Counted from the first letter of the stretch, positions 1-6,724 are shown. The stretch: DNA of 11,118 nucleotides from Caldifarciminota bacterium (GCA_016935775.1 JAFGQF010000149.1:1-11118); one strand, 5' to 3'. The notes: generated by a model not told the origin, from the letters alone. Numbers and translations: made by a program.

Positions 1-351
1 CCCGAGCAGTATCGCATCACCCGGGGCAAGGGGACCGAGCCGGCGTTCTGCGGCGGCCTGCTGGCAAACAAGGAGCCGGGCATCTACCGGTGCGTGGGCT
101 GCAGCCTGCCGCTGTTCGCGTCGGACGCGAAGTTCGAGTCCGGCACCGGGTGGCCGAGTTTCTTCCGTCCGTTCGCGAAGGAAAACATCGTCGAGCGGCC
201 CGACCGCGGGTTCGGGATGGTCAGGACCGAAATCCTGTGCGCGCTGTGCGGCGCGCACCTGGGGCACGTGTTCGACGACGGGCCCGAGCCGACCGGGCTG
301 CGTTACTGCCTGAACTCGGCCGCGCTGGTGTTCGAGCCCTTGCGGGATTGA
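1..351 (+). CDS. msrB: Peptide-methionine (R)-S-oxide reductase MsrB (5' truncated by window edge)
   Basis: MsrB reduces the R-epimer of methionine sulfoxide in proteins, normally using thioredoxin as reductant. The open frame runs from base 1 to the TGA at 349-351 with 116 residues visible, so the N-terminus is outside the window (whole MsrB proteins are usually about 130-150 residues). Visible hallmarks are two zinc-binding CxxC pairs ([11 protein letters not shown] and [12 protein letters not shown]), the substrate-pocket GWPSF segment, and the catalytic motif RYCLNSAAL near the C-terminus. The catalytic residue is a normal Cys (TGC), not Sec. The position before GWPSF, where many MsrBs carry the resolving Cys, is Thr (SGTGWPSF), so recycling must use another Cys or direct reduction. 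An MsrA fusion upstream cannot be excluded. The family call is secure. Confidence 0.95.
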   Translation, partial: PEQYRITRGKGTEPAFCGGLLANKEPGIYRCVGCSLPLFASDAKFESGTGWPSFFRPFAKENIVERPDRGFGMVRTEILCALCGAHLGHVFDDGPEPTGLRYCLNSAALVFEPLRD

Positions 352-365
352 GTTCCCGGCCGGGC

Positions 366-394
366 TTGCACGGTCGGCCCGGGCAGGATAGAAT
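366..394 (+). promoter_or_regulatory. Sigma70-type promoter for selenoprotein gene 1
   Basis: TTGCAC at 366-371 and TAGAAT at 389-394 are separated by 17 nt. The expected transcription start is about 400-402, giving a leader of roughly 40 nt before the TTG start at 440. The -10 box lies in the loop of an inverted repeat (379-385 with 394-400). A small GC palindrome (395-407) spans the predicted +1. The box and following bases resemble those upstream of the next gene. Called by eye only. Confidence 0.6.
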
Positions 395-407
395 GCCCGG
401 TCCGGGC
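395..407. promoter_or_regulatory. Operator-like GC palindrome at predicted +1 (gene 1)
   Basis: GCCCG-GTC-CGGGC begins directly after the -10 box and spans the expected transcription start. An equivalent palindrome, GCCC-GAC-GGGC, follows the -10 box of the next gene at 2829-2839. The position suits a repressor site or a start-site hairpin. In DNA this GC-rich, short palindromes can arise by chance, so this is a weak inference resting mainly on the recurrence. Confidence 0.25.
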
Positions 408-429
408 GCATCCGACAGGCCGCTGACAC

Positions 430-435
430 AGGAGG
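430..435 (+). promoter_or_regulatory. Shine-Dalgarno fixing a TTG start for gene 1
   Basis: AGGAGG ends 4 nt before TTG at 440. No ATG or GTG in the frame lies at a comparable distance, and starting at this TTG gives a complete signal peptide (Met-Lys-Ile-Val-Phe-Leu-Leu...). Confidence 0.7.
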
Positions 436-439
436 CCGC

Positions 440-2782
440 TTGAAGATTGTCTTTTTGCTGGTTGCCGCGCTGGTTGCCGCGGTTCCCGGCCGGGCCGCGG
501 CGCAGGAGCTCATCCGCAACGGCCGGTTCGAGGACTCGCTCGATTACTGGACCGTCGAGTACAACAACGCCCAGGGTTCCTGGGAGGTGAGCGCGGGGCC
601 GGACTATCACCCCGACCCGGACAACGAGCTGTACGTGATGAAGTCGTACCAGTACTACGCGCGCGCCCGGCAGGCGGCGAGCGTCAGCTCGACCGAGCTG
701 TTGTTCGCGGGCTCGGCGCGGCTGGCCGCGATGACCGGCGGCACGTCCGGGTACTACGCCTACGCGACGCTGGCGCTGGAATACCAGGATGCCGGCGGCG
801 TATTGCTCGGCCGAACGATGTTCATCCACAAGGCCGGTTCCTGCACCCTGGCGACGACGCCGACCCAGCACGTGGTCGAGGTGGACAGCGGGGTGTGGAA
901 CGACTTCGAGCTGTTGGTGGACGCGGAGCTCGACGGCCTGCCGGGCATCAACCGCAACGACATCGCCCGGGTGGCGGTGGTGCTGGAGAGCTACGGGACC
1001 GGCCGGACCGGCTGAGGGGGCTGCAACACCGAGGCGAAGGTCTTCGCCGACGACATCTTACTGGTTAACCTGGCCGGCCGGCCCCACATCCGCTACATCG
1101 GTTTCCGCGCGACCGACAGCGCCCCCGGGGGCAATGGCGACGGGTTCGTCAGCCCGGGCGAGGAGGTCCGCGTTAAGGTCCAGGTCCGCAACTTCGGCGG
1201 CGTGGCCGCCGAGGGCATCACCGGGCACCTGTACACGTCCACGCCCGGCGTGACGATAACCGAACCCGAGGTCGAGTTCGGCTCGATACCGCCGGCCGAT
1301 TCGGCCTGGAGCCTGACCGGTTTCGGCGTCAGGCTGGCGCCCGGTCTGCCCGACGACTACCCGGTCGCCTGCTCGCTGGTCTGCACCGGCGCCGGCGACA
1401 CCTGGGTGTCGCTGTTCGTGCTGCCGACCCGGAACGCGGTGTTCCGCTACGTCGGGTGCCGCATCGAGGACGCGGGCGGCATCCGGCCGAACGGCCGGCT
1501 GGACCCGGGCGAGTCCGCCGAGCTGGTGGTGACGATCGCGAACACGGGCTCCGGCAACCGGTTCGAGGTCGGCGGCGCGCTGCGCAGTCTCGACACCATC
1601 ATCGCGGTCACCGACTCGAGCGGTTTCTTCGGCACGGTGCTCGCCGGCGATTCGGCGGCCTGCGCCGACCGGTTCGAGGTGACGGCCGAGCCCGGGATGA
1701 CGCCGGGCATCAGCATTCCCTGCGAGCTTCGGGTCAGCGGCGACCACGGGTTCGACACGATGCTGGTGTTCGCGCTGGCGACCGGCGAGATGGTCGGGAG
1801 CGACCCGATACCGGACGGCCCGCGCACGCCGCCGGTCTACTTCGCCTACGACGACGGCGACGTCTTCTACGAGCAGGCGCCGGACTACGAGTGGGTGGAG
1901 ATTCGCGGGGTCGGAACCCGGCTCGAGCTGCTGGACCAGGAGACAAAGCCGTTGGCCCTGCCCGCGGGTTTCGGCCCGTTCGTCTACTATGACGCCGCTT
2001 TCGACACCATCAGCGTCTGCTCGAACGGCTGGTTCGCGCCCGGCGCGTCGACCGACCGGGCGTGGCAGAACCGCGAGCTCCCGACGACCCGCCACCGGGC
2101 GTTGGTTGCGGTGCTCTGGGACGATTTGAACCCGGAGCTGGGCGGCGGGGTGTACTGGTGGCACGACCCGGCCAATCACCGGCTGGTCGTCGAGTGGGAC
2201 TCGGTGCGTTACTCGTGGCAGCCGACCGCGTGGGACCGGTTCCAGGTCATCATCCACGACACGACGATGGCCGGGCCGGACGGCAACAGCAGTCTCACCT
2301 GCCAGTACGCCACCGCGAGCAGTATCGTCGCGGCGACCGTCGGGATGCAGGACGCGGAGGGGTTGGTGGGTATCAACTGCCTGTTCGACAACCGGCCGCA
2401 CGCGGGCAGCCTGCCGTTCGCCGCGGGGCGCGCGATACGGTTCACGACCGAGCCGCCGGTGCTCATCGGTGTTGCGGAACCGGCCGGCGCCGCTGTGCTT
2501 CCGGGGAACGGGAGGCTGGCAGTCACGCCCAACCCGGCCCCGGGCCGGGTGTTAGTCCGCTTCGGCCTCGCTCACACGGGTGCGGTCGTGGTCCGGGTGT
2601 TCGACGCCTCGGGCCGCGCGGCGCGCACGCTGGCGGACGGCCGGTTCGAGGCCGGCGAGCACGCGGTTGCGTGGGACGGGCTCGACGACTCCGGCCGGCA
2701 GTTGGCTCGGGGCGTGTATTTCGTCCGGCTGGTCGGCGGCGGCGCCCGGGAAGAGGCAAAGTTTATCCGGGCGCGCCGGTGA
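440..2782 (+). CDS. Exported multidomain beta-rich surface protein with in-frame TGA (candidate selenoprotein, Sec192)
   Basis: A 780-residue protein if TGA 1013-1015 is read through as selenocysteine. It starts at TTG 440. Residues 1-21 form a signal peptide (hydrophobic core, cleavage near AAA|Q). Residues 22-208 resemble a carbohydrate-binding-type jelly roll: LIRNGRFEDSLDYWTV opens it and FADDILLV closes it. The TGA falls inside this domain, giving TGUGGCNTEAK, a UxxC motif. Two CARDB-like beta modules follow (about 209-332 and 334-455, each with a DGxxxPGE or NGxxDPGE start), then a beta domain at 463-672 (SVCSNGWFAP, WDDLNP, VYWWHD). A FlgD-like C-terminal sorting domain occupies about 694-780 (NPAPGRV, WDGLDDSGRQLARGVYFVRL). 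Without recoding, a 191-residue fragment ending mid-domain would form. TGA TGA closes the gene at 2780-2785. Its binding target or activity is unknown. A pseudogene is the main alternative, but the frame and domains stay intact and a SECIS-like hairpin follows the TGA. Confidence 0.85.
1013..1015 (+). other. Recoded TGA, probable selenocysteine codon (residue 192)
   Basis: The frame from 440 meets TGA here and then stays open to 2780. The same jelly-roll-like domain spans the codon, with Cys195 three residues on (U-G-G-C). A GGUC-loop hairpin lies 17-33 nt downstream. Trp here is encoded by TGG and several neighbouring genes end in TGA, so a global reassignment does not explain it. Confidence 0.82.
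1033..1048 (+). promoter_or_regulatory. bSECIS-like hairpin, gene 1
   Basis: The stem GGCGA/TCGCC (1033-1037 with 1044-1048) is perfect, with loop AGGTCT (1038-1043); one more A-T pair could tighten the loop to GGTC. The loop, as RNA AGGUCU, is the same as in the E. coli fdhF SECIS as I recall it, where the loop G and U contact SelB. Between the TGA and the loop GGUC lie 23 nt, within the range known for bacterial SECIS elements. The bulged U of the E. coli element is not evident. Confidence 0.8.
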
Positions 2783-2785
2783 TGA

Positions 2786-2811
2786 CCGGGCACGCGCTTG
2801 ACGCGGCCCGG
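2786..2811 (+). terminator. GC-rich hairpin after gene 1 (no U-tract)
   Basis: CCGGGC (2786-2791) pairs with GCCCGG (2806-2811), and CGCG (2793-2796) with CGCG (2802-2805). One A is bulged and the loop is CTTGA. It starts directly after the tandem TGA TGA stop. No T-run follows, so termination is inferred. The stem overlaps the -35 box of the next promoter. Confidence 0.4.
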
Positions 2812-2827
2812 GAAGGAATGGTAGAAT
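2798..2827 (+). promoter_or_regulatory. Sigma70-type promoter for selenoprotein gene 2
   Basis: TTGACG at 2798-2803 and TAGAAT at 2822-2827 are separated by 18 nt. The predicted start near 2833-2835 gives a leader of about 42 nt to the GTG at 2877. TAGAATG, the CCCG run, a GGGCGCA block (2836-2842) and a CCG.CAG block follow in the same order as upstream of gene 1 (GGGCGCA at 404-410), suggesting shared control. Confidence 0.65.
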
Positions 2828-2864
2828 GGCCCGACGGGCGCAGTCCGGCAGACAACCTACCACC

Positions 2865-2870
2865 GGAGGT
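2865..2870 (+). promoter_or_regulatory. Shine-Dalgarno deciding the GTG start of gene 2
   Basis: GGAGGT lies 6 nt before GTG 2877. It directly abuts ATG 2871 with no spacer, which argues against that ATG. An earlier in-frame ATG at 2826 sits within the -10 box and cannot be the start of this transcript. Confidence 0.75.
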
Positions 2871-2876
2871 ATGACC

Positions 2877-4100
2877 GTGAGGAAAGTACTTGTGTTGGGG
2901 GCGGCGCTGCTCGCAACCGTGGCGTTCGCCCAGATACCGAGGTTCGCCGAGCCGGTGCTGCTGACCGATAACGGCACCACCATCGATGTCGGCTACTACG
3001 GCGCACCGCAGATGTTCGACTGGGACTTGGACGGTAGAAAGGACCTGGTGCTGGGCCAGTTCACGTCCGGCTACATCAGGTTTTACTCGAACGTCGGCGA
3101 GGATTCGGCCCCGGCGTTCTCGGGGTTTGAGTACCTGCGGGCGAGCGGGGCCCAGATAACCCTGCCTTCGGGTTGATGCGTCGGCTCGAGTCCACGGGTC
3201 GTGGACTGGAACGCCGACGGCGAGTGGGACCTCATTTCGGGTGACCGTAACGGTTACCTTAACGTCTTCATCCGGACCGGCGATTCGCTGACCGCCTACA
3301 AGCAGTACACCGACATCAACGGTTCGATAATGGACGTCGGCTCGAACTCGGAGCCGAACCTGTTCGACTTCGACGGCGACGGGATGCGCGACCTCGTCAT
3401 CGGCACCGAGAGCTACCAGATCCGTATCTACCCGAACGTCGGGAGCGACACCTGGCCGAAGTTCGACAACTCGAGCTACTCCGCATTTCAGGCGGGCGGC
3501 TCGCAGGTGTCCATCTACCGGTCCAACCCGTACGTGTTCGACCTGGACGGCGACGGCCGCGACGACCTGCTGGTCGGCGAGAACAACGGTTACGTCCAAT
3601 TCTTCAGGAACGAAGGGCCGGATACCAACCCGGTCTTCGCCCGGGGCGAGACCCTGAAGTTCGAGGACGACCGGCCGGTGCGCTGGACCCGGACCGGCTA
3701 CTACTACGGCTCGCGCTGCGGGTTCGGGGACTGGGATAACGACGGCACGCCCGATTTTCTCCTGAGCACCTACGAGGGGCAGGTCGAGCTCTACTTGGGC
3801 ATCGAGCAAACCGGGGTGGCCGAGCTGGCCCCGCGGTCGGTCGAGCGTTTCCGGGTGAGCCCGGTGCCGGGCGGGCCGCCGGTGCGGTTCAGTTTGGGCC
3901 TCGCCCGGCGCGCCGAACTGGCGGTGCTGGACAATTCGGGCCGGGTGGTGCGCACGCTGGGCAGTTTCGAGCCGGGGGCTTCCGAGGTCAGCTGGGACGG
4001 CCGCGACGACTCGGGCAACCGGCTGGCGGCCGGGGTCTATTTCTGCCGGCTGGCGGCCGGCAACGAGACTCGCGTCGCGCGGGCGGTGCTGGCGCGCTGA
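2877..4100 (+). CDS. Exported FG-GAP/VCBS-repeat surface protein with in-frame TGA (candidate selenoprotein, Sec100)
   Basis: A 407-residue protein if TGA 3174-3176 is decoded as selenocysteine. The GTG 2877 start gives a short signal peptide, MRKVLVLGAALLATVAFA|Q. The body is a run of five FG-GAP/VCBS-like repeats with DxDxDG-type calcium-binding loops: DWDLDG (about 48), DWNADG (109), DFDGDG (164), DLDGDG (222) and DWDNDG (285). This suggests a beta-propeller-like exported protein. The TGA falls between repeats one and two, giving LPSGUCVGSSPRVVDW, a vicinal Sec-Cys pair just before a repeat. The fifth repeat has Cys281 at a similar place (SRCGFGDWDNDG). A FlgD-like sorting domain occupies about 318-407 (WDGRDDSGNRLAAGVYFCRL). 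Without recoding only 99 residues would be made and four repeats lost. Promoter and leader resemble gene 1. Function is unknown; propeller proteins of this kind often bind ligands or scaffold the surface. Confidence 0.86.
3174..3176 (+). other. Recoded TGA, probable selenocysteine codon (residue 100)
   Basis: The frame from 2877 meets TGA here and remains open to 4098. It is followed at once by a Cys codon (TGC), giving Gly-Sec-Cys. FG-GAP repeats flank it on both sides in one frame, and a GGUC-loop hairpin starts 12 nt downstream. Confidence 0.84.
3189..3207 (+). promoter_or_regulatory. bSECIS-like hairpin, gene 2
   Basis: A perfect 7-bp stem, AGTCCAC (3189-3195) with GTGGACT (3201-3207), closes the loop GGGTC (3196-3200). 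The loop carries GGUC, as does the gene 1 hairpin, with 20 nt between the TGA and its first G. Stem sequences of the two hairpins are unrelated while loop and spacing agree, as expected for selected SECIS elements and not for copied DNA. Confidence 0.82.
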
Positions 4101-4108
4101 ACGCTGCC

Positions 4109-4152
4109 CGGACAGATTGGGCGGGTGCCCTTGCCGGGCGCCCGCCTGTCCG
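4109..4152 (+). terminator. Long hairpin after gene 2 (no U-tract)
   Basis: The outer arms CGGACA/TGTCCG enclose an 11-bp inner stem (4120-4130 with 4136-4146, one G-T pair) around a TTGCC loop, with a small internal bulge. It begins 9 nt after the TGA of gene 2. No T-run follows. It is a candidate terminator and may also affect the promoter drawn within it. Confidence 0.45.
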
Positions 4153-4159
4153 TTATGGT
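4131..4159 (+). promoter_or_regulatory. Possible promoter for nitroreductase
   Basis: TTGCCG (4131-4136) and TATGGT (4154-4159) are 17 nt apart, each matching 4 of 6 consensus bases. The leader would be about 16 nt before ATG 4182. It overlaps the preceding hairpin. Weak call. Confidence 0.35.
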
Positions 4160-4181
4160 AGAGAGAGAGGAGACCACGAGG

Positions 4182-4691
4182 ATGGATGAGAGAATACAGA
4201 CCATCTGCGCCAGGCGCAGTGTTCGGGACTACACCGGCGCGGCGGTTTCCGAGCAGGACATCAGGGCCCTGCTCGAGGCCGGGATGGCCGCGCCCTCGGC
4301 GCGCAACCTTCAGCCGTGGCGGTTTATAGCGGTGACCGGCCGGCAGGAACTGGACCGGCTGGCCGCAATCCACCCCTACGCCCAGATGCTCAAGTCGGCC
4401 GGGGCGTGCATCGCGGTCTGCGGCGACCGGGAGGTGAACGACGCCTTCTGGGTGCAGGACTGCTCGGCCGCGACCGAGAATATCCTGGTCGCGGCTGCGC
4501 TGCTCAAGCTGGGTGCCTGCTGGCTGGGCGTGCACCCGCGCGCCGAACGCGAGAAGAGCCTGAAAGAACAGCTCGGCGTCCCGGACCGGTTCGGCCTGCT
4601 ATGCCTGGTTGCGGTCGGCGTCCCGGCCGAAACGCCGGAACCGCGCACGCAGTACGACGAATCCAAGGTCCGGCGCGAGCGCTGGACCTAG
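4182..4691 (+). CDS. Nitroreductase family protein (FMN-dependent oxidoreductase)
   Basis: The family uses FMN and NAD(P)H to reduce nitro compounds, quinones or related substrates in the cytoplasm. The 169-residue length fits the short single-domain members. The start ATG 4182 has AGGAG at 4168-4172, 9 nt upstream; an in-frame start further upstream (4125) lies inside the hairpin and is rejected. Landmarks are RRSVRDYTGAAVSEQDIRAL (the N-terminal FMN-phosphate-binding Arg-Ser-Val-Arg), the APSARNLQPWRF segment (residues 34-45), and the central WVQDCSAATENILVAA helix followed by LGACWLGV. The tail YDESKVRRERW is typical. The natural substrate cannot be told. Its TAG stop shares the CTAG 4688-4691 with the stop of the convergent transporter gene. 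Confidence 0.93.
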   Translation: MDERIQTICARRSVRDYTGAAVSEQDIRALLEAGMAAPSARNLQPWRFIAVTGRQELDRLAAIHPYAQMLKSAGACIAVCGDREVNDAFWVQDCSAATENILVAAALLKLGACWLGVHPRAEREKSLKEQLGVPDRFGLLCLVAVGVPAETPEPRTQYDESKVRRERWT

Positions 4692-6688
4692 CGCCGGCGC
4701 GCGGGCCGGGCCGGGAGCCCGGCGACCGCGGCGCCGATCCGCGAGCAGTGGAAGTTCACCCGCTCGAGGTCGGCAATGAAGTCGAGGTGGACCGACGAGG
4801 TGTCGAGGGTCGGCTTCAGGCCCTGGCAGAGTCGTTCGAGGTGCCGGGCCTGGAGCTCGTGCTGGCGGGCGTTGCCCCAGTCCTTGCAGGCGGCGAGCCG
4901 GCGGGCGAGCTGCTGGTCCCAGGTGGTGATGCAGGCGATGGCCGCCTGGATGTTTTTGCCGACCTCGGCGTGGAACCCCCGGATTTCTTCGATGCCCTCG
5001 TCCGAGAATGCCAGCCCTTCCTCGATGCGCTTGCGGGCGTGGGCCATCAGGCTCTTGGATACGATGTCGGCGATGTGCTCGAGGTGGTCGGTGACGTGGT
5101 ACAGGGCCGCGGTCTTGCGTGACTGCTCCTCGTTCAGTTCTTCCTGCGATATCCGGGCGAGGAAACCGATGATGTCGGTTTCGAGCCGGTCCACCTGGTC
5201 ATCGGTGGCCACCACCTCGCGGCGGCCGGTCTTGTCGCGCTCGATGAACACGGCGAGCGCCCGGTGGTACATCCGCTGGACCCGGTCCGCCATCCTGAGC
5301 ACTTCGCGCGTCGCCTGGGCGACCGCCAGTTCGGGCGATTCGACGGCGCCGCCGGCCAGGTAGCGCGGGCCGAAGCTTTCGCCCGGCCGCGGCCGGACCA
5401 GCCGCTCGATCAGCTTCCGGTACGGCGTGAGCAGGGGCAGGAAGAGAACCAGGGCGGCCAGGTTGATGAGCGTGTGGGCGTTGGCGACCTGGCGGGGCAG
5501 GTCCCCGGCGGTGGCCGCGACCAGCTGCGTGAGCCAGGGCAGCAGCGGCAGGCAGGCGCCGACGATGATGACCTTGAACAGGACGTGGCCGAAGGCAATG
5601 CGCCGCGCCTCGACCCCGGTGCGCCACGAGGCCAGCACCGCGGCGAAGCTGGTGCCGATGTTGGCGCCGAGGATGAACGGGACCGCGCCGGCCAGGTCAA
5701 TTAGCCCGGAGAAGGACAGGCCGACGACGATGCCGATGGTGGCGGCCGACGAGCGGACCAGGGCGGTGAAGACCAGCGCGAACAGCAGGCCGAGCCAGGG
5801 GTGCGCGCCGAGCCCGGCCAGCGCCCCGGTAACCTGCGGCACGTGGTTCAGGGGCTCGGTGGCGGTGAGCACCACCTTGAGCGAGAAGAACACGAGCCCG
5901 AATCCGAAGATCGCCTGGCCGGCGTCGCGCAGCCGGCGGTGGGCGTTCATCAGGATGAAGCCGAGCACGGCGACGGCCAGCGCGTAGTCGAACAGCCGGA
6001 AAGCCAGGACCTGGACGGTGATGGTGGTGCCGATGTCGGCGCCGAGGATGACGCCGAGCGCCTGGCCAAGGCCGAGGATGCCGGCCGAAGCCATACCGAT
6101 GAGCAGGACCGTGGTCGCGCCCGAGCTCTGGAACACGACCGTGACCACCACGCCGACCAGGGCGCCGAGCACCCGGTTGGAGGTAAGCGAGAAGAGTAGT
6201 TGCCTGAGCCGGCCGCCGGCCAGCCGGCGTAGGCCTTTGGACCCGTAGTACAGCCCGAACAGGAAGAGCGCCAGGCCGCCGAGCAGTTCGATGACGGTGA
6301 CGAGGTACCAGCGACGGCGCAGGGCAGTGGCCGCGAAGACGAGTTCGTCGCCCCGGGCCGTGACCCTTACCCGGTAGTCGCCCGGCGCGGCGCCGAGCCG
6401 GAGCCGGGAGCGCGCGAACCCGAGCGGGTCGGTCGTCACCAGGGTGTCGCTGAGCCGGGCCGAGTCGGTGCCGGCCGGCTCGCTCAAGACCCGGAACCGG
6501 ACCCTGACACCGGGAACCGGCCGGTTCGAATCGGTCACCTGGACCGCGAGCGGCCGCTTGAGTTCGAGCCCGGCTTCGCCTGCCTGGTTGTTGCCTGAGA
6601 TGTCCTCCTCGGCCAGCGCGGCGAACCCGAGGCCGGGGCTGGCAGACGCGGAAGCGACCAGCAGGACGATAGTTAGCAGCCTGAGCAT
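4688..6688 (-). CDS. Na/Pi-cotransporter II-type membrane protein with N-terminal Ig-like and C-terminal PhoU-like domains
   Basis: The family (NptA/PF02690 type) moves phosphate, probably with sodium, across the cytoplasmic membrane. With ATG 6688 the product is 666 residues. Residues 1-23 form a signal peptide. An Ig-like (Big_1-like) domain spans about 42-122 (RPLAVQVTDSNRPVPGVRVRF, TTDPLGFARSRL). The transporter core spans about 128-430 and contains the two inverted-repeat signatures QSSGATT (187-193) with GADIGTT (216-222), and RSSAATIGI (312-320) with GANIGTS (341-347). Helical PhoU-like repeats run from about 450 to 660. Transporter plus PhoU fusions are common in bacteria; the exported Ig-like N-terminus is less usual. 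An ATG at 6778 extends the frame but lies upstream of the best promoter. The gene converges on the nitroreductase. Confidence 0.9.
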   Translation of the reverse strand: MLRLLTIVLLVASASASPGLGFAALAEEDISGNNQAGEAGLELKRPLAVQVTDSNRPVPGVRVRFRVLSEPAGTDSARLSDTLVTTDPLGFARSRLRLGAAPGDYRVRVTARGDELVFAATALRRRWYLVTVIELLGGLALFLFGLYYGSKGLRRLAGGRLRQLLFSLTSNRVLGALVGVVVTVVFQSSGATTVLLIGMASAGILGLGQALGVILGADIGTTITVQVLAFRLFDYALAVAVLGFILMNAHRRLRDAGQAIFGFGLVFFSLKVVLTATEPLNHVPQVTGALAGLGAHPWLGLLFALVFTALVRSSAATIGIVVGLSFSGLIDLAGAVPFILGANIGTSFAAVLASWRTGVEARRIAFGHVLFKVIIVGACLPLLPWLTQLVAATAGDLPRQVANAHTLINLAALVLFLPLLTPYRKLIERLVRPRPGESFGPRYLAGGAVESPELAVAQATREVLRMADRVQRMYHRALAVFIERDKTGRREVVATDDQVDRLETDIIGFLARISQEELNEEQSRKTAALYHVTDHLEHIADIVSKSLMAHARKRIEEGLAFSDEGIEEIRGFHAEVGKNIQAAIACITTWDQQLARRLAACKDWGNARQHELQARHLERLCQGLKPTLDTSSVHLDFIADLERVNFHCSRIGAAVAGLPARPARRR

Positions 6689-6695
6689 CGCCCTA

Positions 6696-6724
6696 AGGTT
6701 AGCCTGCGGCCCGCGAGTTGTCAA
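6696..6724 (-). promoter_or_regulatory. Promoter of the Na/Pi transporter gene, near leaderless
   Basis: On the minus strand, consensus TTGACA (6724-6719) is 17 nt from TAACCT (6701-6696). Only 7 nt separate the -10 box from ATG 6688, so transcription would start at or beside the start codon, predicting a leaderless mRNA. It supports ATG 6688 over ATG 6778. Confidence 0.55.

Noticed and set aside
440..1015. A stand-alone 191-residue protein ending at TGA 1013-1015, with a second gene starting at 1202
   Set aside because: The stop lies within a domain. The frame continues without a shift, residues between 1016 and 1201 are clearly coding (NTEAKVFADDILLV and then a DGFVSPGE module), and no start with a Shine-Dalgarno precedes 1202.
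1058..2401. 447-codon minus-strand open frame
   Set aside because: Antisense shadow of gene 1 with biased composition and no recognisable motif.
1013..3176. Sequencing error or pseudogene decay as the cause of the two TGA codons
   Set aside because: Two independent single in-frame TGAs, both next to Cys, both with GGUC-loop hairpins at SECIS distance and no frameshift or other stop in either gene, are not what decay or random error gives. It remains the main alternative until reads or homologues are checked.
2763..4535. Long minus-strand open frame of 590 codons opposite gene 2 and the nitroreductase
   Set aside because: Low-complexity Arg/Pro/Gly/His-rich translation typical of the complement of high-GC genes; the plus strand has recognisable domains.
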